Positions 16,182 to 25,699 of a DNA stretch of 64,000 nucleotides are shown in pieces (positions within the stretch are counted from its first letter, which is position 1; each line of letters opens with the position of its first letter). The DNA is from Paenibacillus sp. HWE-109 (GTDB lineage Bacteria > Bacillota > Bacilli > Paenibacillales > NBRC-103111): the NCBI RefSeq assembly GCF_022163125.1, contig NZ_CP091881.1, forward strand, positions 6,835,001 through 6,899,000. The letters run 5' to 3'. Under the pieces are notes generated by a model, which was given only the letters and a program-made list of their open reading frames with translations, did no database searches and was not told where the DNA came from. The translations under genes and the position numbers were made by a program.

Positions 16182-17855
16182 CTACATCCGCTCCGGAGCC
16201 GATACGCCTACAACGCGAAGCGTGTTGGCGAGGGTCGTGCGCAAAGCGCCTAGCAAAGCGAAGCGCGCCTGCGTCAAAGCTGCGTCATCCGAAATGACGT
16301 AGTGGCCTCTGTAATAGCTATGGAACTGGCTCGCCAGTTCGTATACATAGCGGATAAGACGGTGCGGCGCATATTGATCAGCCGCAATGGCGATCTCTTC
16401 CGGCAGCTCGCCAATCTTGCGCAGCAAGTCAAACTCAGCTTCAGACGTAAGCTGTGTCAGGTCGACCTGCTCCAGCGGGAGCAGCTGGATGTTCTGCTCT
16501 TCCGCCTGGCGGAAGATGCTGCAGATCCGTGCATGGGCATACTGCACATAGAAGACCGGGTTCTCATTGGACTGGGAAACCGCCAAGTCCATGTCGAAAT
16601 CCAAATGCGAATCCATGCTGCGCATCGCGAAGAAATAACGGATCGGATCGACGCCAACTTCGTCCATGAGATCTTCCATCGTAACCGCTTTGCCAGTACG
16701 CTTGGACATCTTCACCTTTTCACCATTCTGGAAAAGGCTCACCATCTGCGCGATCAACACAACCAGTCGATCCGACTCAAAGCCAAGCGCGGTCATGGCG
16801 GCTTTCATCCGCGGGATGTAACCATGGTGATCTGCGCCCCAAATATTAATCAAGCGCTCGAAGCCGCGCCCGAATTTGTTGCGATGGTACGCGATATCCG
16901 GTGTAAGGTAAGTAAACGAACCGTCGTTTTTGATAAGCACACGATTCTTGTCATCCCCCAGCGGCGTTGTGTTCAGCCAAGTTGCGCCTTCTTCTTCATA
17001 GATGTGCCCATTGTCCCTTAACTCTTGCAGCACCGGTGGGATGAGGTTATCTTCATAAATCGACGTTTCCGAGAACCAGTTGTCGAAATGGACACCGAAG
17101 CGACCCAAATCGCGTTTGATTTTGTCGAGTTCTTTTTTCAATCCGTACGTACGGAAATACGCGCGACGCTCATCGTCCGATAAGCTCAAAAGGCGATCCC
17201 CTTCTTCGGCAGCAAGATCCGCAGCAAAGCCTTTGATATCTTCTCCGAAATAGCCATCTTCAGGCATCTCCGCCTCTTGCCCCAATGCTTGCAAATAACG
17301 GGCTTCGATGGATTTCGCCAAGTTGACGACCTGGTTGCCTGCATCATTGATGTAATACTCGCGGGAAACCTCGTATCCGGCCAGATCAAGCACATTGCAA
17401 AGCACATCCCCAACAGCCGCTCCACGGGCATGTCCCAAATGCAATGAACCCGTCGGATTCGCACTGACGAACTCGACCTGAACTTTCAGCCCTTGACCAA
17501 CGTTCGATGCCCCGTAACGCTCACCCTGCTCAAGAACATTAGCGATCACCGGGTACAAGTACACTTTGTTCATTTTGAAGTTAATGAAGCCCGGTCCAGC
17601 AATTTCCGCCTCTGCGATGTTTGCTTTTTCCTTATTCAGGCCCGCGATGATCTTCTCTGCGATCTGTCTTGGATTCTGCTTGGCAATACGCGTCAGCTGC
17701 ATCGCGACATTCGTAGCAAAGTCCCCGTGCGTTTTCTCTTTCGGAACCTCAAGAATAATTTCCGGCAATTGATCCGCTTCCACGATACCCGCAGCCAGTA
17801 CTGCTTCAACAATCGCTTCTTTCACTATACTTTTGACTTCGTTTAGTACATCCAT
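16182..17855 (-). CDS. argS: Arginyl-tRNA synthetase
   Basis: A 557-residue class I aminoacyl-tRNA synthetase that charges tRNA-Arg. The N-terminal Arg-tRNA recognition domain occupies about residues 1-95. The ATP-binding HIGH signature is HLGH at 139-142 within SANPTGSLHLGHARGA, and the KMSKS loop is VKMSKRTGKAVTMEDL. The C-terminal anticodon-binding helical bundle ends in VVGVSAPERM. AGGAGG lies 10 bases before the ATG and overlaps the end of the upstream ywiB, so the two are translationally close. Confidence 0.97.
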   Translation of the reverse strand: MDVLNEVKSIVKEAIVEAVLAAGIVEADQLPEIILEVPKEKTHGDFATNVAMQLTRIAKQNPRQIAEKIIAGLNKEKANIAEAEIAGPGFINFKMNKVYLYPVIANVLEQGERYGASNVGQGLKVQVEFVSANPTGSLHLGHARGAAVGDVLCNVLDLAGYEVSREYYINDAGNQVVNLAKSIEARYLQALGQEAEMPEDGYFGEDIKGFAADLAAEEGDRLLSLSDDERRAYFRTYGLKKELDKIKRDLGRFGVHFDNWFSETSIYEDNLIPPVLQELRDNGHIYEEEGATWLNTTPLGDDKNRVLIKNDGSFTYLTPDIAYHRNKFGRGFERLINIWGADHHGYIPRMKAAMTALGFESDRLVVLIAQMVSLFQNGEKVKMSKRTGKAVTMEDLMDEVGVDPIRYFFAMRSMDSHLDFDMDLAVSQSNENPVFYVQYAHARICSIFRQAEEQNIQLLPLEQVDLTQLTSEAEFDLLRKIGELPEEIAIAADQYAPHRLIRYVYELASQFHSYYRGHYVISDDAALTQARFALLGALRTTLANTLRVVGVSAPERM

Positions 17856-17860
17856 TCGTC

Positions 17861-18271
17861 TTACTCCTCCTGAATTAACAACTTGATCCTGTATGTCCCC
17901 GCATGTGAGCCTGATGCATATAAATCATAGCGCCACCTCGTAATGCCGATGCCATGATCGGCCTCCAATGTCAGCTCATGAGTCTCGATTTCGAGTTCCA
18001 ACCGGCCCTGTGGGGTTTGATAAAAGCCGATCCGCTTCTCACCGGCCACAAACGTCTGCTCGGCTTGTACATCTCCTTGACGGACGATGCGTATTAAATT
18101 CTCTTCCAGCTTAATTAGCGTTACCGTTCGTCCTAGCTCGCTAGGCTCTTCTTCATAGCGAATATACGTGTGATTGCCTTTGCGATAGAGATCTCCCCGT
18201 GCCTTCTGCACCGTCGTCTCGCTTCCGCTCCGACTCTCAATTCGAATGCGCACGGGCGTTTTTGCCGTCAT
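17861..18271 (-). CDS. ywiB: DUF1934 family beta-barrel protein (YwiB)
   Basis: A 136-residue protein of mostly beta-strand character (PVRIRIESRSGSET ... YIRYEEE ... VTLIKLEENLIRIVRQG ... ITRWRYDLYASGSHAGTYRI) that fits the DUF1934 calycin-like fold. Function is unknown. It ends 5 bases before argS, the same pairing as ywiB-argS in B. subtilis, so it is named on synteny. Confidence 0.85.
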   Translation of the reverse strand: MTAKTPVRIRIESRSGSETTVQKARGDLYRKGNHTYIRYEEEPSELGRTVTLIKLEENLIRIVRQGDVQAEQTFVAGEKRIGFYQTPQGRLELEIETHELTLEADHGIGITRWRYDLYASGSHAGTYRIKLLIQEE

Positions 18272-18386
18272 GGTCCGTCATTCTCCTATTCTGCAGGTCC
18301 TCAAGCACCTGATGTCAAGATAAGGCAAGTTAGGTATTAGTTTATATGATAAGGTCGATGAATTCAATGGATGAGGACACGATACA

Positions 18387-18434
18387 AACAAAAACCGCCA
18401 GCCCATTCCGTGACAAGCACAGATCAGCTGGCGG
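18387..18434 (-). terminator. Terminator after speE
   Basis: On the minus strand GCCGCCAGC pairs with GCTGGCGG over a 24-base loop, followed by TTTTTGTTT. It starts 15 bases past the speE stop. Confidence 0.8.
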
Positions 18435-18448
18435 CTCTCATATCCTGA

Positions 18449-19276
18449 TTACTTAATTAAATCTTCCACAAACTTCGGCAATACGAATGCCGCTTTGTGT
18501 AGACGTGGTGTGTAGTACTTCGTCGGGAATTCCGGAATTGATGCTTCTTCAACTTGCAGCGGATCATGTTTCTTGCTGCCCAGAGTGAACGTCCACAGAC
18601 CGCTTGGGTACGTAGGAATGTTCGCGCTATATACACGTACGATAGGGAAGATTTCTTTGACATCCCGGTTAACTGTTTGGATCAGGTCTGCTTTGAACCA
18701 AGGGTTGTCCGTTTGAGCAACGAAAATCCCGTCTTCTTTGAGTGCCTCATAGATCCCTTGATAGAAACCTTTGGAGAAAAGTTCAACAGCCGGACCCACA
18801 GGTTCCGTGGAATCGACCATAATCACATCGTACGTATTCTTGTGGTCGTGGATATGCATGTAGCCATCGTTCACGATCACTTCAACACGAGGGTTGTCCA
18901 ATTCGCCGGCAATTGTCGGCAGGTACTTTTTGGAATACTCAATGACTTTCCCATCGATATCCACAAGCACCGCTTTTTTCACCTTGGGATGCTTCATGAT
19001 TTCACGAATAACGCCGCCGTCGCCGCCGCCTACAACAAGAACGAACTCTGGGTTCGGGTGAGTAACAAGCGCTGGGTGTGCCACCATTTCATGATAGACG
19101 AATTCGTCTCTCACAGTCGTCATGACCATGCCATCGAGAGTCAGCATCGTTCCCCATTCTTCGGTTTCAATCATCGAAAGGTCTTGAAAATCCGTTTGTT
19201 CTCTTACGTAAGTTTCTTTCACTTTGGCTGTGATGCCGAAGCTATCCGTTTGTTTCTCTGTGTACCACAAATCCAT
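18449..19276 (-). CDS. speE: Spermidine synthase
   Basis: A 275-residue aminopropyltransferase that makes spermidine from putrescine and decarboxylated SAM. Motifs include the start MDLWYTEKQTDSFGITAKV, the dcSAM site VLVVGGGDGGVIRE, DIDGKVIEYSKKYLP, and the catalytic Asp region IMVDSTEPVGPA. The open frame extends 43 codons upstream, but the ATG at 19276 is preceded by GAAGG at 7 bases and gives the exact family length and N-terminus, so the longer forms are rejected. Confidence 0.96.
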   Translation of the reverse strand: MDLWYTEKQTDSFGITAKVKETYVREQTDFQDLSMIETEEWGTMLTLDGMVMTTVRDEFVYHEMVAHPALVTHPNPEFVLVVGGGDGGVIREIMKHPKVKKAVLVDIDGKVIEYSKKYLPTIAGELDNPRVEVIVNDGYMHIHDHKNTYDVIMVDSTEPVGPAVELFSKGFYQGIYEALKEDGIFVAQTDNPWFKADLIQTVNRDVKEIFPIVRVYSANIPTYPSGLWTFTLGSKKHDPLQVEEASIPEFPTKYYTPRLHKAAFVLPKFVEDLIK

Positions 19277-19564
19277 GTTCATACCTTCTTTCGCTAGACT
19301 ATATTGGGATGAATAAATACTGATATTCGTTATCTCTAACAGTGTGCCACCAGTTGGAAAAGTCATGCGATGGGAGTCTAACATTTCCTGTCCCTTTCTA
19401 CGCACAAATTGTATTATAGTTCATTACCCTCAAAATGCAATAATTTCCTAGCCATTTTACATATTTCACAAAAAATATTTACAATTTGTTGAATACGGAC
19501 TGCCATGCTTTTCCATACTGGATAGTAAAGCCTTCGTGGCCAAGGAGAAAGGAGGCAGAGCACG

Positions 19565-21670
19565 ATGTCCGAGAATGAAAATAATAACCGCCCGCCCGCC
19601 TCAGGCACACCTCAGAAACCAAGAGATAAAGAACTTCCCGCTTCTATGCGCTGGATGCGTCGCATTAAGAAAATGTTTTCCTTCTTCTTCACGTCCTGCA
19701 TTCTGCTGCTCATTCTGGCTGCCGGCTTCTTCGTCTATTTACGCGCCCAAACTTTGCCTGTCACCAAAATGCTGCAAACCTCTCAAATGTATGATACCCA
19801 TGGCGAGTTGATTGACACCTTCTATTCGGGGCAAAATCGGCAGGTCGTTACACTGAAGGAAATATCACCCTATCTAATCAATGCGACGCTGGCCGTCGAA
19901 GATCAGCATTTCTATGACCATTTCGGGGTCGATGTTAAAGCGGTGGCCCGGGCTGCCGTTGTCAATGTGCAAGCGATGGCCAAGGTGCAAGGAGCAGGGA
20001 CAATAACGCAGCAATTAGCTCGGAATTTATATCTAAATCATGATCGAACCTGGTCTCGTAAAATAAAAGAAACCGTCTATGCCATACAGATGGAAATGCA
20101 GCTTAGCAAGGATGAAATTCTCGCGAATTATCTGAATCAAATCTACTACGGTCATTCCACGTATGGCATCGAAACGGCTTCTGAGCTGTTCTTCGGCAAG
20201 CATGCCAGTGAATTAACGTTGGCCGAAAGCGCCATGATTGCCGGGGTTCCGAAAGGCCCTCGCTATTATTCACCGTACTATGATTTGAAAAATGCGATGG
20301 ATCGCCAAAAGATCGTCCTGCAAACCATGGTGCGCAGCGGGTTCATTACACAAGCTGCTGCAGATGCCGCAGGCAAGGAAAAGCTGACCATTCAACCGCT
20401 AATGAAGAAGAAACCGGCGGCCGCTCCCTATTTCCGCGATTATGTACGTTCTCTGGCGACTGAGAAGCTGGGGATCTCGGAAGAACAATTCGATGAAGGC
20501 GGCATTCGGATTTACACGACTCTGGATAAAAAAGCGCAGGACATCGCAGAACGTGTTGTCACCAAGCAGCTCGCTGATAAACCGGATCTGCAAGCAGCCC
20601 TCGTCGCCATCGACCCGCGAACCGGTGAAATTAAAGCGATGGTCGGCGGGCGTGACTACGCTGAGAATCAGTTCAACCGCGCACTCTCCAATACGAGACA
20701 GCCAGGATCTTCCTTTAAACCGATCGTCTATATGGTTGCCCTGCAAAATGGGTACACGCCAGTTACGCTGGTAAAAAGTGAACCAACAGTGTTCACTTAC
20801 GATGAAGGACGGCAGAAGTACACGCCGAGAAATTTCAATGACCAGTACGTCAACGCCAATATTGATATGCGCCAAGCCATTTCGAAATCGGATAACATTT
20901 ATGCCGTACACACGATTCTGGATGTCGGCCCCGCGAAGGTCATCGACTTGGCCCGCAAGCTTGGCATCGATTCTCCGATGAAGCCGCTGCCATCGCTGGC
21001 TCTAGGATCGTTCCCCGTCAGCCCCTTCGAGATGGCCTCCGCCTTCGGGACGATTGCCAACCAAGGCATTCACCATGAGACGACGGCGATTGTGCGGATT
21101 GAAGATGCCAGTGGGAATGTCTTATATGAAGCAAGCCCGAAGACTGAGACCGTGCTTGATCCTGCTGTTGCTTATGTGATGACCAATTTAATGGAGAGTG
21201 TGTTCGAGGAAGGCGGCACTGGAAATCGGGTTGCCAGCACCATTAAGCGGCCGATTGCCGGCAAAACCGGCACAACGGATACCGATGCGTGGTTGGTCGG
21301 CTTTACACCAGAGCTTGCGACGGCTGTCTGGGTCGGCTATGACAAGAACCGGGATATCTCTACGGTGGAATCGCATCTGGCCTCACCGATTTTCGCCGAG
21401 TTCACGGAACAAACCTTGGAGGCGATCCCGCCTAAGCTATTCCCTGTACCCGAAGGCGTCAAGAGCGTTTATATTGATCCGGTGAGCGGCAAGTTATCCA
21501 ATGAAGATTGCCCGAATGCTCACCTGGAGACATTTCTTGCCGGCACGGAGCCAACGACTTATTGCACGGGCAAACCTGCGAAGCCCGCTTCGGGCGATGA
21601 TAATAAAGCCACGCCAAAAGGTCAAAACGGCTCCTGGTGGAACGATCTCAAACGTTGGTGGAACGACTGA
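19565..21670 (+). CDS. Class A penicillin-binding protein (PbpG/PBP1-like)
   Basis: A 701-residue bifunctional peptidoglycan synthase. A cytosolic N-terminus is followed by one membrane anchor (about residues 37-58). The glycosyltransferase domain has catalytic Glu112 in AVEDQHFYDHFG and GAGTITQQLARN. The transpeptidase domain has Ser382 in SSFK (382-385), SDN at 442-444 and KTGT at 567-570. The tail is hydrophilic and ends in Trp-rich WWNDLKRWWND. It is divergent from speE, the neighbourhood of pbpG in B. subtilis. The ribosome site is GAAAGGAGGCAGAGCACG before ATG. Confidence 0.95.
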   Translation: MSENENNNRPPASGTPQKPRDKELPASMRWMRRIKKMFSFFFTSCILLLILAAGFFVYLRAQTLPVTKMLQTSQMYDTHGELIDTFYSGQNRQVVTLKEISPYLINATLAVEDQHFYDHFGVDVKAVARAAVVNVQAMAKVQGAGTITQQLARNLYLNHDRTWSRKIKETVYAIQMEMQLSKDEILANYLNQIYYGHSTYGIETASELFFGKHASELTLAESAMIAGVPKGPRYYSPYYDLKNAMDRQKIVLQTMVRSGFITQAAADAAGKEKLTIQPLMKKKPAAAPYFRDYVRSLATEKLGISEEQFDEGGIRIYTTLDKKAQDIAERVVTKQLADKPDLQAALVAIDPRTGEIKAMVGGRDYAENQFNRALSNTRQPGSSFKPIVYMVALQNGYTPVTLVKSEPTVFTYDEGRQKYTPRNFNDQYVNANIDMRQAISKSDNIYAVHTILDVGPAKVIDLARKLGIDSPMKPLPSLALGSFPVSPFEMASAFGTIANQGIHHETTAIVRIEDASGNVLYEASPKTETVLDPAVAYVMTNLMESVFEEGGTGNRVASTIKRPIAGKTGTTDTDAWLVGFTPELATAVWVGYDKNRDISTVESHLASPIFAEFTEQTLEAIPPKLFPVPEGVKSVYIDPVSGKLSNEDCPNAHLETFLAGTEPTTYCTGKPAKPASGDDNKATPKGQNGSWWNDLKRWWND

Positions 21671-21692
21671 TCCGGGCACGTCCCAGTAAACA

Positions 21693-21732
21693 CAAAAAGG
21701 CAGAACTAAGCGCGTCTTAGTCTGCCTTTTTG
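21693..21732 (+). terminator. Terminator after the class A PBP
   Basis: AAAAAGGCAGA and TCTGCCTTTTT pair, extended by a CTAAG/CTTAG inner stem. Nearly symmetric, so it can also work on the minus strand for ywhD. Confidence 0.85.
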
Positions 21733-21843
21733 CTGTCCTAGTATATGAGGTAACATACACTAGGGTCTAGTATACTCGGTTCACCATTGTGTAACAATGG
21801 ATGACACATAATGTTCATATTCTCAAATTAAGCCCCGAATTGA

Positions 21844-22335
21844 TTAAGATAGCGCATCTTTCAGCACTTGATCCGAGCGATTCCACCATTCTTCGTTGTG
21901 GCTGATCAGCTGTTTTTTGAGCGCGGCCTTCTCCCCGTCTGACAAACCTTCGAGGATGAATTTGCGTTTCATCGCGCCATCCATTTTGTTCACATGATCC
22001 GCTAGGATTTTCCATCCACGACGTGCTTCTGTATCGACCAGCATTTCACATGCGGACATCCCGGCATAATAAGCGCCTTCTTCCGTCCGGTCTACCGCAA
22101 CCCACACTATCCAGGCTTTGCGGCCATTGGGCACATCTTCTTTGTTCGTCGAGAATTTGATGCCTTTCTCAATTTTACTCTTCGCATGAAGGGTACCTTC
22201 ATCCAGGTAAGCTTCATCGCCATCAATAATGACACCCGACACATTGCTTAAATCGATCGCTCCGGCACCAAAGCCTTTGTGATTCACTTTGGAGCTTACT
22301 ATATTTAAGGCCAGCTTCTTTTTATCCGCTTCCAT
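21844..22335 (-). CDS. ywhD: YwhD family protein
   Basis: A 163-residue soluble protein of the YwhD family, conserved next to speE and pbpG in Bacillales; its function is unknown. Features are the N-terminal KKKLALNIVSSKVNHKGFGA, a central ARKAW-like segment (NGRKAWIVWVAVDRTEEG) and a Lys/Asp-rich C-terminus. The start is uncertain: the ATG at 22335 gives the family-like N-terminus MEADKKK but has only a weak ribosome site, while an ATG at 22383 has GAGGGG farther upstream. Confidence 0.8.
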   Translation of the reverse strand: MEADKKKLALNIVSSKVNHKGFGAGAIDLSNVSGVIIDGDEAYLDEGTLHAKSKIEKGIKFSTNKEDVPNGRKAWIVWVAVDRTEEGAYYAGMSACEMLVDTEARRGWKILADHVNKMDGAMKRKFILEGLSDGEKAALKKQLISHNEEWWNRSDQVLKDALS

Positions 22336-22542
22336 AAGGGCACCATCCACTCTTCGTAATAATAAAATGACACTTTGCTTCATTGTAGCGAAAGTCACCC
22401 CTCAGAACAAGGGCGAGATCGCCAGATCCCAGGAATGGGCGTCTAAACCGCCTTTTTCAACAATTCTTTTCCACTCGCAGAAATATTCCCCAGGTTGTCT
22501 ACATATACATGCTGTAGATGCTTGTTAGGCGGGGTGAATCTA

Positions 22543-24543
22543 TTGAGTGTTCTATTCAAAAACCGCAAGGTACAATGGTTCGTTGTCATGCTCCTTGCAG
22601 CAGGCGCTGTCTTGCTGTCTGAAACTTTGCTCCCATCTGCAAGTAGACTGGCGGTTCCGGTCGTCTCCAAAGAAGAACCGTCTGCTCCGGCGCCGGACAT
22701 GCAGCCTGCTGATCGCGGCAAACCATTGGATAATCAAACAACGGCGCCACTTAGTTACCGCATTGCGGAGTATCACATGAACGTTGCCTATACACCGGAA
22801 TCAAGACAGCTCCAGGGGCAACAAACGCTAACATGGGAAAACCCGGGATCCGTTCCTGTACAAGAGCTTTACCTTCATCTGTATCCGAATGCCTTCGCGT
22901 CCAAGAAAACGACATTCATGCGCGAATCCGGCGGGAAGCTGCGACAAGATGAAGCCCGGACAGGCACCAGCGGCAGTATGGACTTGCTATCCGTTAAAAC
23001 CGTGGATGGCGAAGATCTTAGTCCCCGAATGACGTTCGTTCAACCGGACGACGGCAATAAAGACGATCATACGCTGCTCAAAATTCCGCTGCCGAAACCG
23101 GTAGGTGCCGGTGAACAAGTGACGATCAAAACGGAATTCCTCGTCAAGCTGCCTGCTGTTTTCGCCAGAATGGGCTATGTCGATGATTTCGTAATGGCAG
23201 GGCAATGGTTCCCTAAGGTTGCTGCCTATGAACGGGCAGGAACAAGGGGGCGCACGGAACCTGGCTGGAATCTCCATCAATACCATGGCAATTCTGAGTT
23301 TTATGCCGATTTCGGCTTGTACGACGTGAAAATCCAAGTGCCGTCGAACTATACGGTAGCGGCGACCGGATTCCCTGTTAAACCGGCAGTGACGGATAAA
23401 GGCATGAAAACGTATCAGTTCTACGCGGATGATGTGCATGATTTTGCCTGGTCCGCTTCGCCGCATTTCGTTTATGTGGAAGAGCCCTTCTCGACGCCGC
23501 AAATTCCCGGCGTGAAGATTAAGCTGTACCTCGATCCCAACCATCAGGATTTGAAAGACCGCTATATGAATGCAGCGAAAAAAGCCCTTTCCCGCTACAG
23601 CCAATGGTACGGAACGTATCCGTACTCAACGCTGTCAGTCGTGGTGCCTCCCCCGGGCGGCAATGGCGCTGGCGGCATGGAGTACCCTACGCTCGTCACC
23701 GCGTGGGGAGCCGACGACAAAACACCTGATCTGGAACTGGAACGCGTCGTTGTTCACGAGATCGGCCATCAGTACTTTTACGGACTTGTCGCCAGCAATG
23801 AATTCGAGGAAGCTTGGCTGGATGAAGGCTTTACCTCCTATGCGGAGGACAAGGTCATGGAAATGGATTATGGGGTTTCCCCTAATCTGGCGGTCGAGTC
23901 CAGCTATATTACTTCCCCTAATACATTGAATCAGAATGCATGGGCCTACACCGGACATGATCAGTATGCGGAAAATGTGTATACACGAGGGAAACTTGTG
24001 CTGAAAGCTATTGAGAAACAAGTCGGTACGAAGACAATGGACCGCATCATGCGCACCTACTTCCAGAAATGGGAGTTCAAACACCCTTCGACGAAGGATT
24101 TTCAAAATGTCGTTGAGGACGTGACCAAAACCAAATGGGATGATTTCTTCAATGAATATGTGTATGGCGCGATGATGATGGATTACTCCGTGGAGAGTAT
24201 CCAAGTGAAAGCCAGCGGAATGAAAGAGAAGCCCTCCTATGACAGCACGATTGTCATTTCGAAGAAAGGCGGCAATTCACCGGAGGTTCCTATCCACTTC
24301 CATTTCGCTGACGGCACCTCGCTCGACAAAACGTGGGATGGCAAGGAAAGCCGGATTGAATTCAAATTAACCCACACGGCACCTGTAGATTGGGTTCGCA
24401 TTGATCCTAAGTATTCACTCATTCTAGAAAACAAGCACATCAACAATTATCTGCAAACAGAAGTGAATCCGAAGTGGAAAATCCGTTGGAATCTCGGCAT
24501 CATTCAATTCTTGCAAGCCATTTTCGGCTGGGTTTCCTGGTAA
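22543..24543 (+). CDS. M1 family zinc aminopeptidase, membrane-anchored
   Basis: A 666-residue protein with an N-terminal membrane segment (WFVVMLLAAGAVLLSETLL) and an extracellular M1 peptidase domain. The substrate-binding GAMEN-like motif is GGMEYPTL, and the zinc site is HEIGH at 405-409 with the third ligand Glu428 in WLDEGF (HEXXH-X18-E). A Tyr-containing region (QYAENVYTRGKLVL) fits the transition-state tyrosine. The start is a TTG: it has GGGGTGA 5 bases upstream and gives a normal signal-anchor. The next gene, a polytopic membrane protein, begins 26 bases later and is probably cotranscribed. Confidence 0.9.
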   Translation: MSVLFKNRKVQWFVVMLLAAGAVLLSETLLPSASRLAVPVVSKEEPSAPAPDMQPADRGKPLDNQTTAPLSYRIAEYHMNVAYTPESRQLQGQQTLTWENPGSVPVQELYLHLYPNAFASKKTTFMRESGGKLRQDEARTGTSGSMDLLSVKTVDGEDLSPRMTFVQPDDGNKDDHTLLKIPLPKPVGAGEQVTIKTEFLVKLPAVFARMGYVDDFVMAGQWFPKVAAYERAGTRGRTEPGWNLHQYHGNSEFYADFGLYDVKIQVPSNYTVAATGFPVKPAVTDKGMKTYQFYADDVHDFAWSASPHFVYVEEPFSTPQIPGVKIKLYLDPNHQDLKDRYMNAAKKALSRYSQWYGTYPYSTLSVVVPPPGGNGAGGMEYPTLVTAWGADDKTPDLELERVVVHEIGHQYFYGLVASNEFEEAWLDEGFTSYAEDKVMEMDYGVSPNLAVESSYITSPNTLNQNAWAYTGHDQYAENVYTRGKLVLKAIEKQVGTKTMDRIMRTYFQKWEFKHPSTKDFQNVVEDVTKTKWDDFFNEYVYGAMMMDYSVESIQVKASGMKEKPSYDSTIVISKKGGNSPEVPIHFHFADGTSLDKTWDGKESRIEFKLTHTAPVDWVRIDPKYSLILENKHINNYLQTEVNPKWKIRWNLGIIQFLQAIFGWVSW

Positions 24544-24569
24544 AGCATAACCCTTAAGGAGGGACCTCC

Positions 24570-25388
24570 ATGACATCCTATCTCAAATCCGGCTTAAGGG
24601 CAGCTTTCGCGCAGCCTTTCGCCACGATCATCTTGTTCGTGTATCAAATGGGCTGGAGCATTCTGCTCTATAAGCTGGTGCAGGGGGTGCTTGTCCCTCT
24701 TATGCACCGCTTTCCAGGCGGTGAGCAGCCCAAAGAAGCGCTGCAGGTGTTCCTGGCTGAAAGCCAGTTTCAGCTCATGAAAACTGATCTGAGCCATTCC
24801 TATCTCTGGTGGCTCGGAGCTCTGCTGGCGCTGCGCATGCTGCTCACGCCGGTGCTCAGCAGCGGCGTGTATTACTCGCTCACGCATTCTGAACAAAATG
24901 CCGGCTATCGCTTCTTCCGAGGCATCAAGGTGCTGACGCTCCCTTTCCTCCTTGCGTATATCGCGCGAATTGCACTTACCTTGCTGCCGCTCATTTGGCT
25001 GCTGCCCAAAGCGCAAACAACCTTGGCGCACAGCACCTCTTATGAGCAGGCTGCCCTGCAGTTGCTGCCATGGTTCATCGGCATGCTGGTCTATGGATTT
25101 CTCTTGCATCTGCTCTTCATGTATGTGCAATTCGCGCTTGCCGGCCATCTGGGTGTTCTCTCCACCGTCATTACCTTTATTCGCTATTCGTTTCCTATTG
25201 TCGGACTGGCGCTCCTTCTTTTGCTTAGCTCGGGACTATTGGCAGGGCTCACGATTACGGCTACTTACCTATGGGCAGGTCTGGTAGCGCTAATCATTTA
25301 TCAGCTATTCCCACTTTTCCACATATTCCTGCAAATTTGGGCGATCACGTCACAATTCAAACTGCTTTCCGCTAAATTGAACGGTTAA
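24570..25388 (+). CDS. Polytopic membrane protein of unknown function
   Basis: A 272-residue hydrophobic protein with about six membrane segments (around residues 18-40, 80-100, 118-145, 165-185, 195-225 and 230-255). It starts MTSYLKSGLRAAFAQPFATI, a cytosolic lead-in typical of integral membrane proteins. No catalytic or transport signature is visible. AAGGAGGGAC precedes the ATG. The 26-base gap to the M1 peptidase suggests an operon, possibly a membrane partner, but nothing in the sequence proves it. Confidence 0.75.
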   Translation: MTSYLKSGLRAAFAQPFATIILFVYQMGWSILLYKLVQGVLVPLMHRFPGGEQPKEALQVFLAESQFQLMKTDLSHSYLWWLGALLALRMLLTPVLSSGVYYSLTHSEQNAGYRFFRGIKVLTLPFLLAYIARIALTLLPLIWLLPKAQTTLAHSTSYEQAALQLLPWFIGMLVYGFLLHLLFMYVQFALAGHLGVLSTVITFIRYSFPIVGLALLLLLSSGLLAGLTITATYLWAGLVALIIYQLFPLFHIFLQIWAITSQFKLLSAKLNG

Positions 25389-25417
25389 AATCAACAAAAA
25401 AAGCTTATACTGACTTA

Positions 25418-25453
25418 AATTTCCTCATTCCTCAGCGAATGGGGATTTTTTTG
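25418..25453 (+). terminator. Terminator after the membrane-protein gene
   Basis: AAATTTCCTCATT and AATGGGGATTTTTTT form an imperfect stem over an 8-base loop and end in seven T. Confidence 0.7.
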
Positions 25454-25565
25454 TCTGTTTAGCTGTGTTTTCCACACTTTTTCAAAAGAAAGCGTTCATA
25501 AAAAGAGGAATTTAGATCTTTATGACGAATTACAAGGACTAGCATCAAAAAAACCAAATATTTCA

Positions 25566-25693
25566 TGCCGAATTCTCCATTTCATGGGGAAACGGGGGAA
25601 CCACTACCCGGGTGAATTGATCTTGCAAGACAGGGATCATAGGGAACCTTCAACCGAACCCTCCAGCTAACCTCGTAGGCACCGGAAGGAGAC
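25566..25693 (+). promoter_or_regulatory. c-di-AMP riboswitch (ydaO/yuaA class)
   Basis: The leader of the NlpC/P60 gene contains the class hallmarks in order: GGGGGAACCACTACCCGGGTG, then GAATTGATCTT, a variable stem, AGGGAACC, CAACCGAACCC, and CAGCTAACCTCGTAGGC followed by GGAAGGAGA. The ydaO class binds c-di-AMP and usually turns off genes for cell wall hydrolases and potassium uptake. Here the conserved 3' end runs straight into the ribosome site (GGAAGGAGA at 25684-25692) with no intervening terminator hairpin, so control of translation initiation is inferred. Confidence 0.93.
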
Positions 25694-25699
25694 AAGCAG

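Noticed and set aside
22987..23604. Long minus-strand frame inside the M1 peptidase gene
   Set aside because: The plus-strand frame carries a full HEXXH metalloprotease; the opposite frame has no ribosome site or family features.
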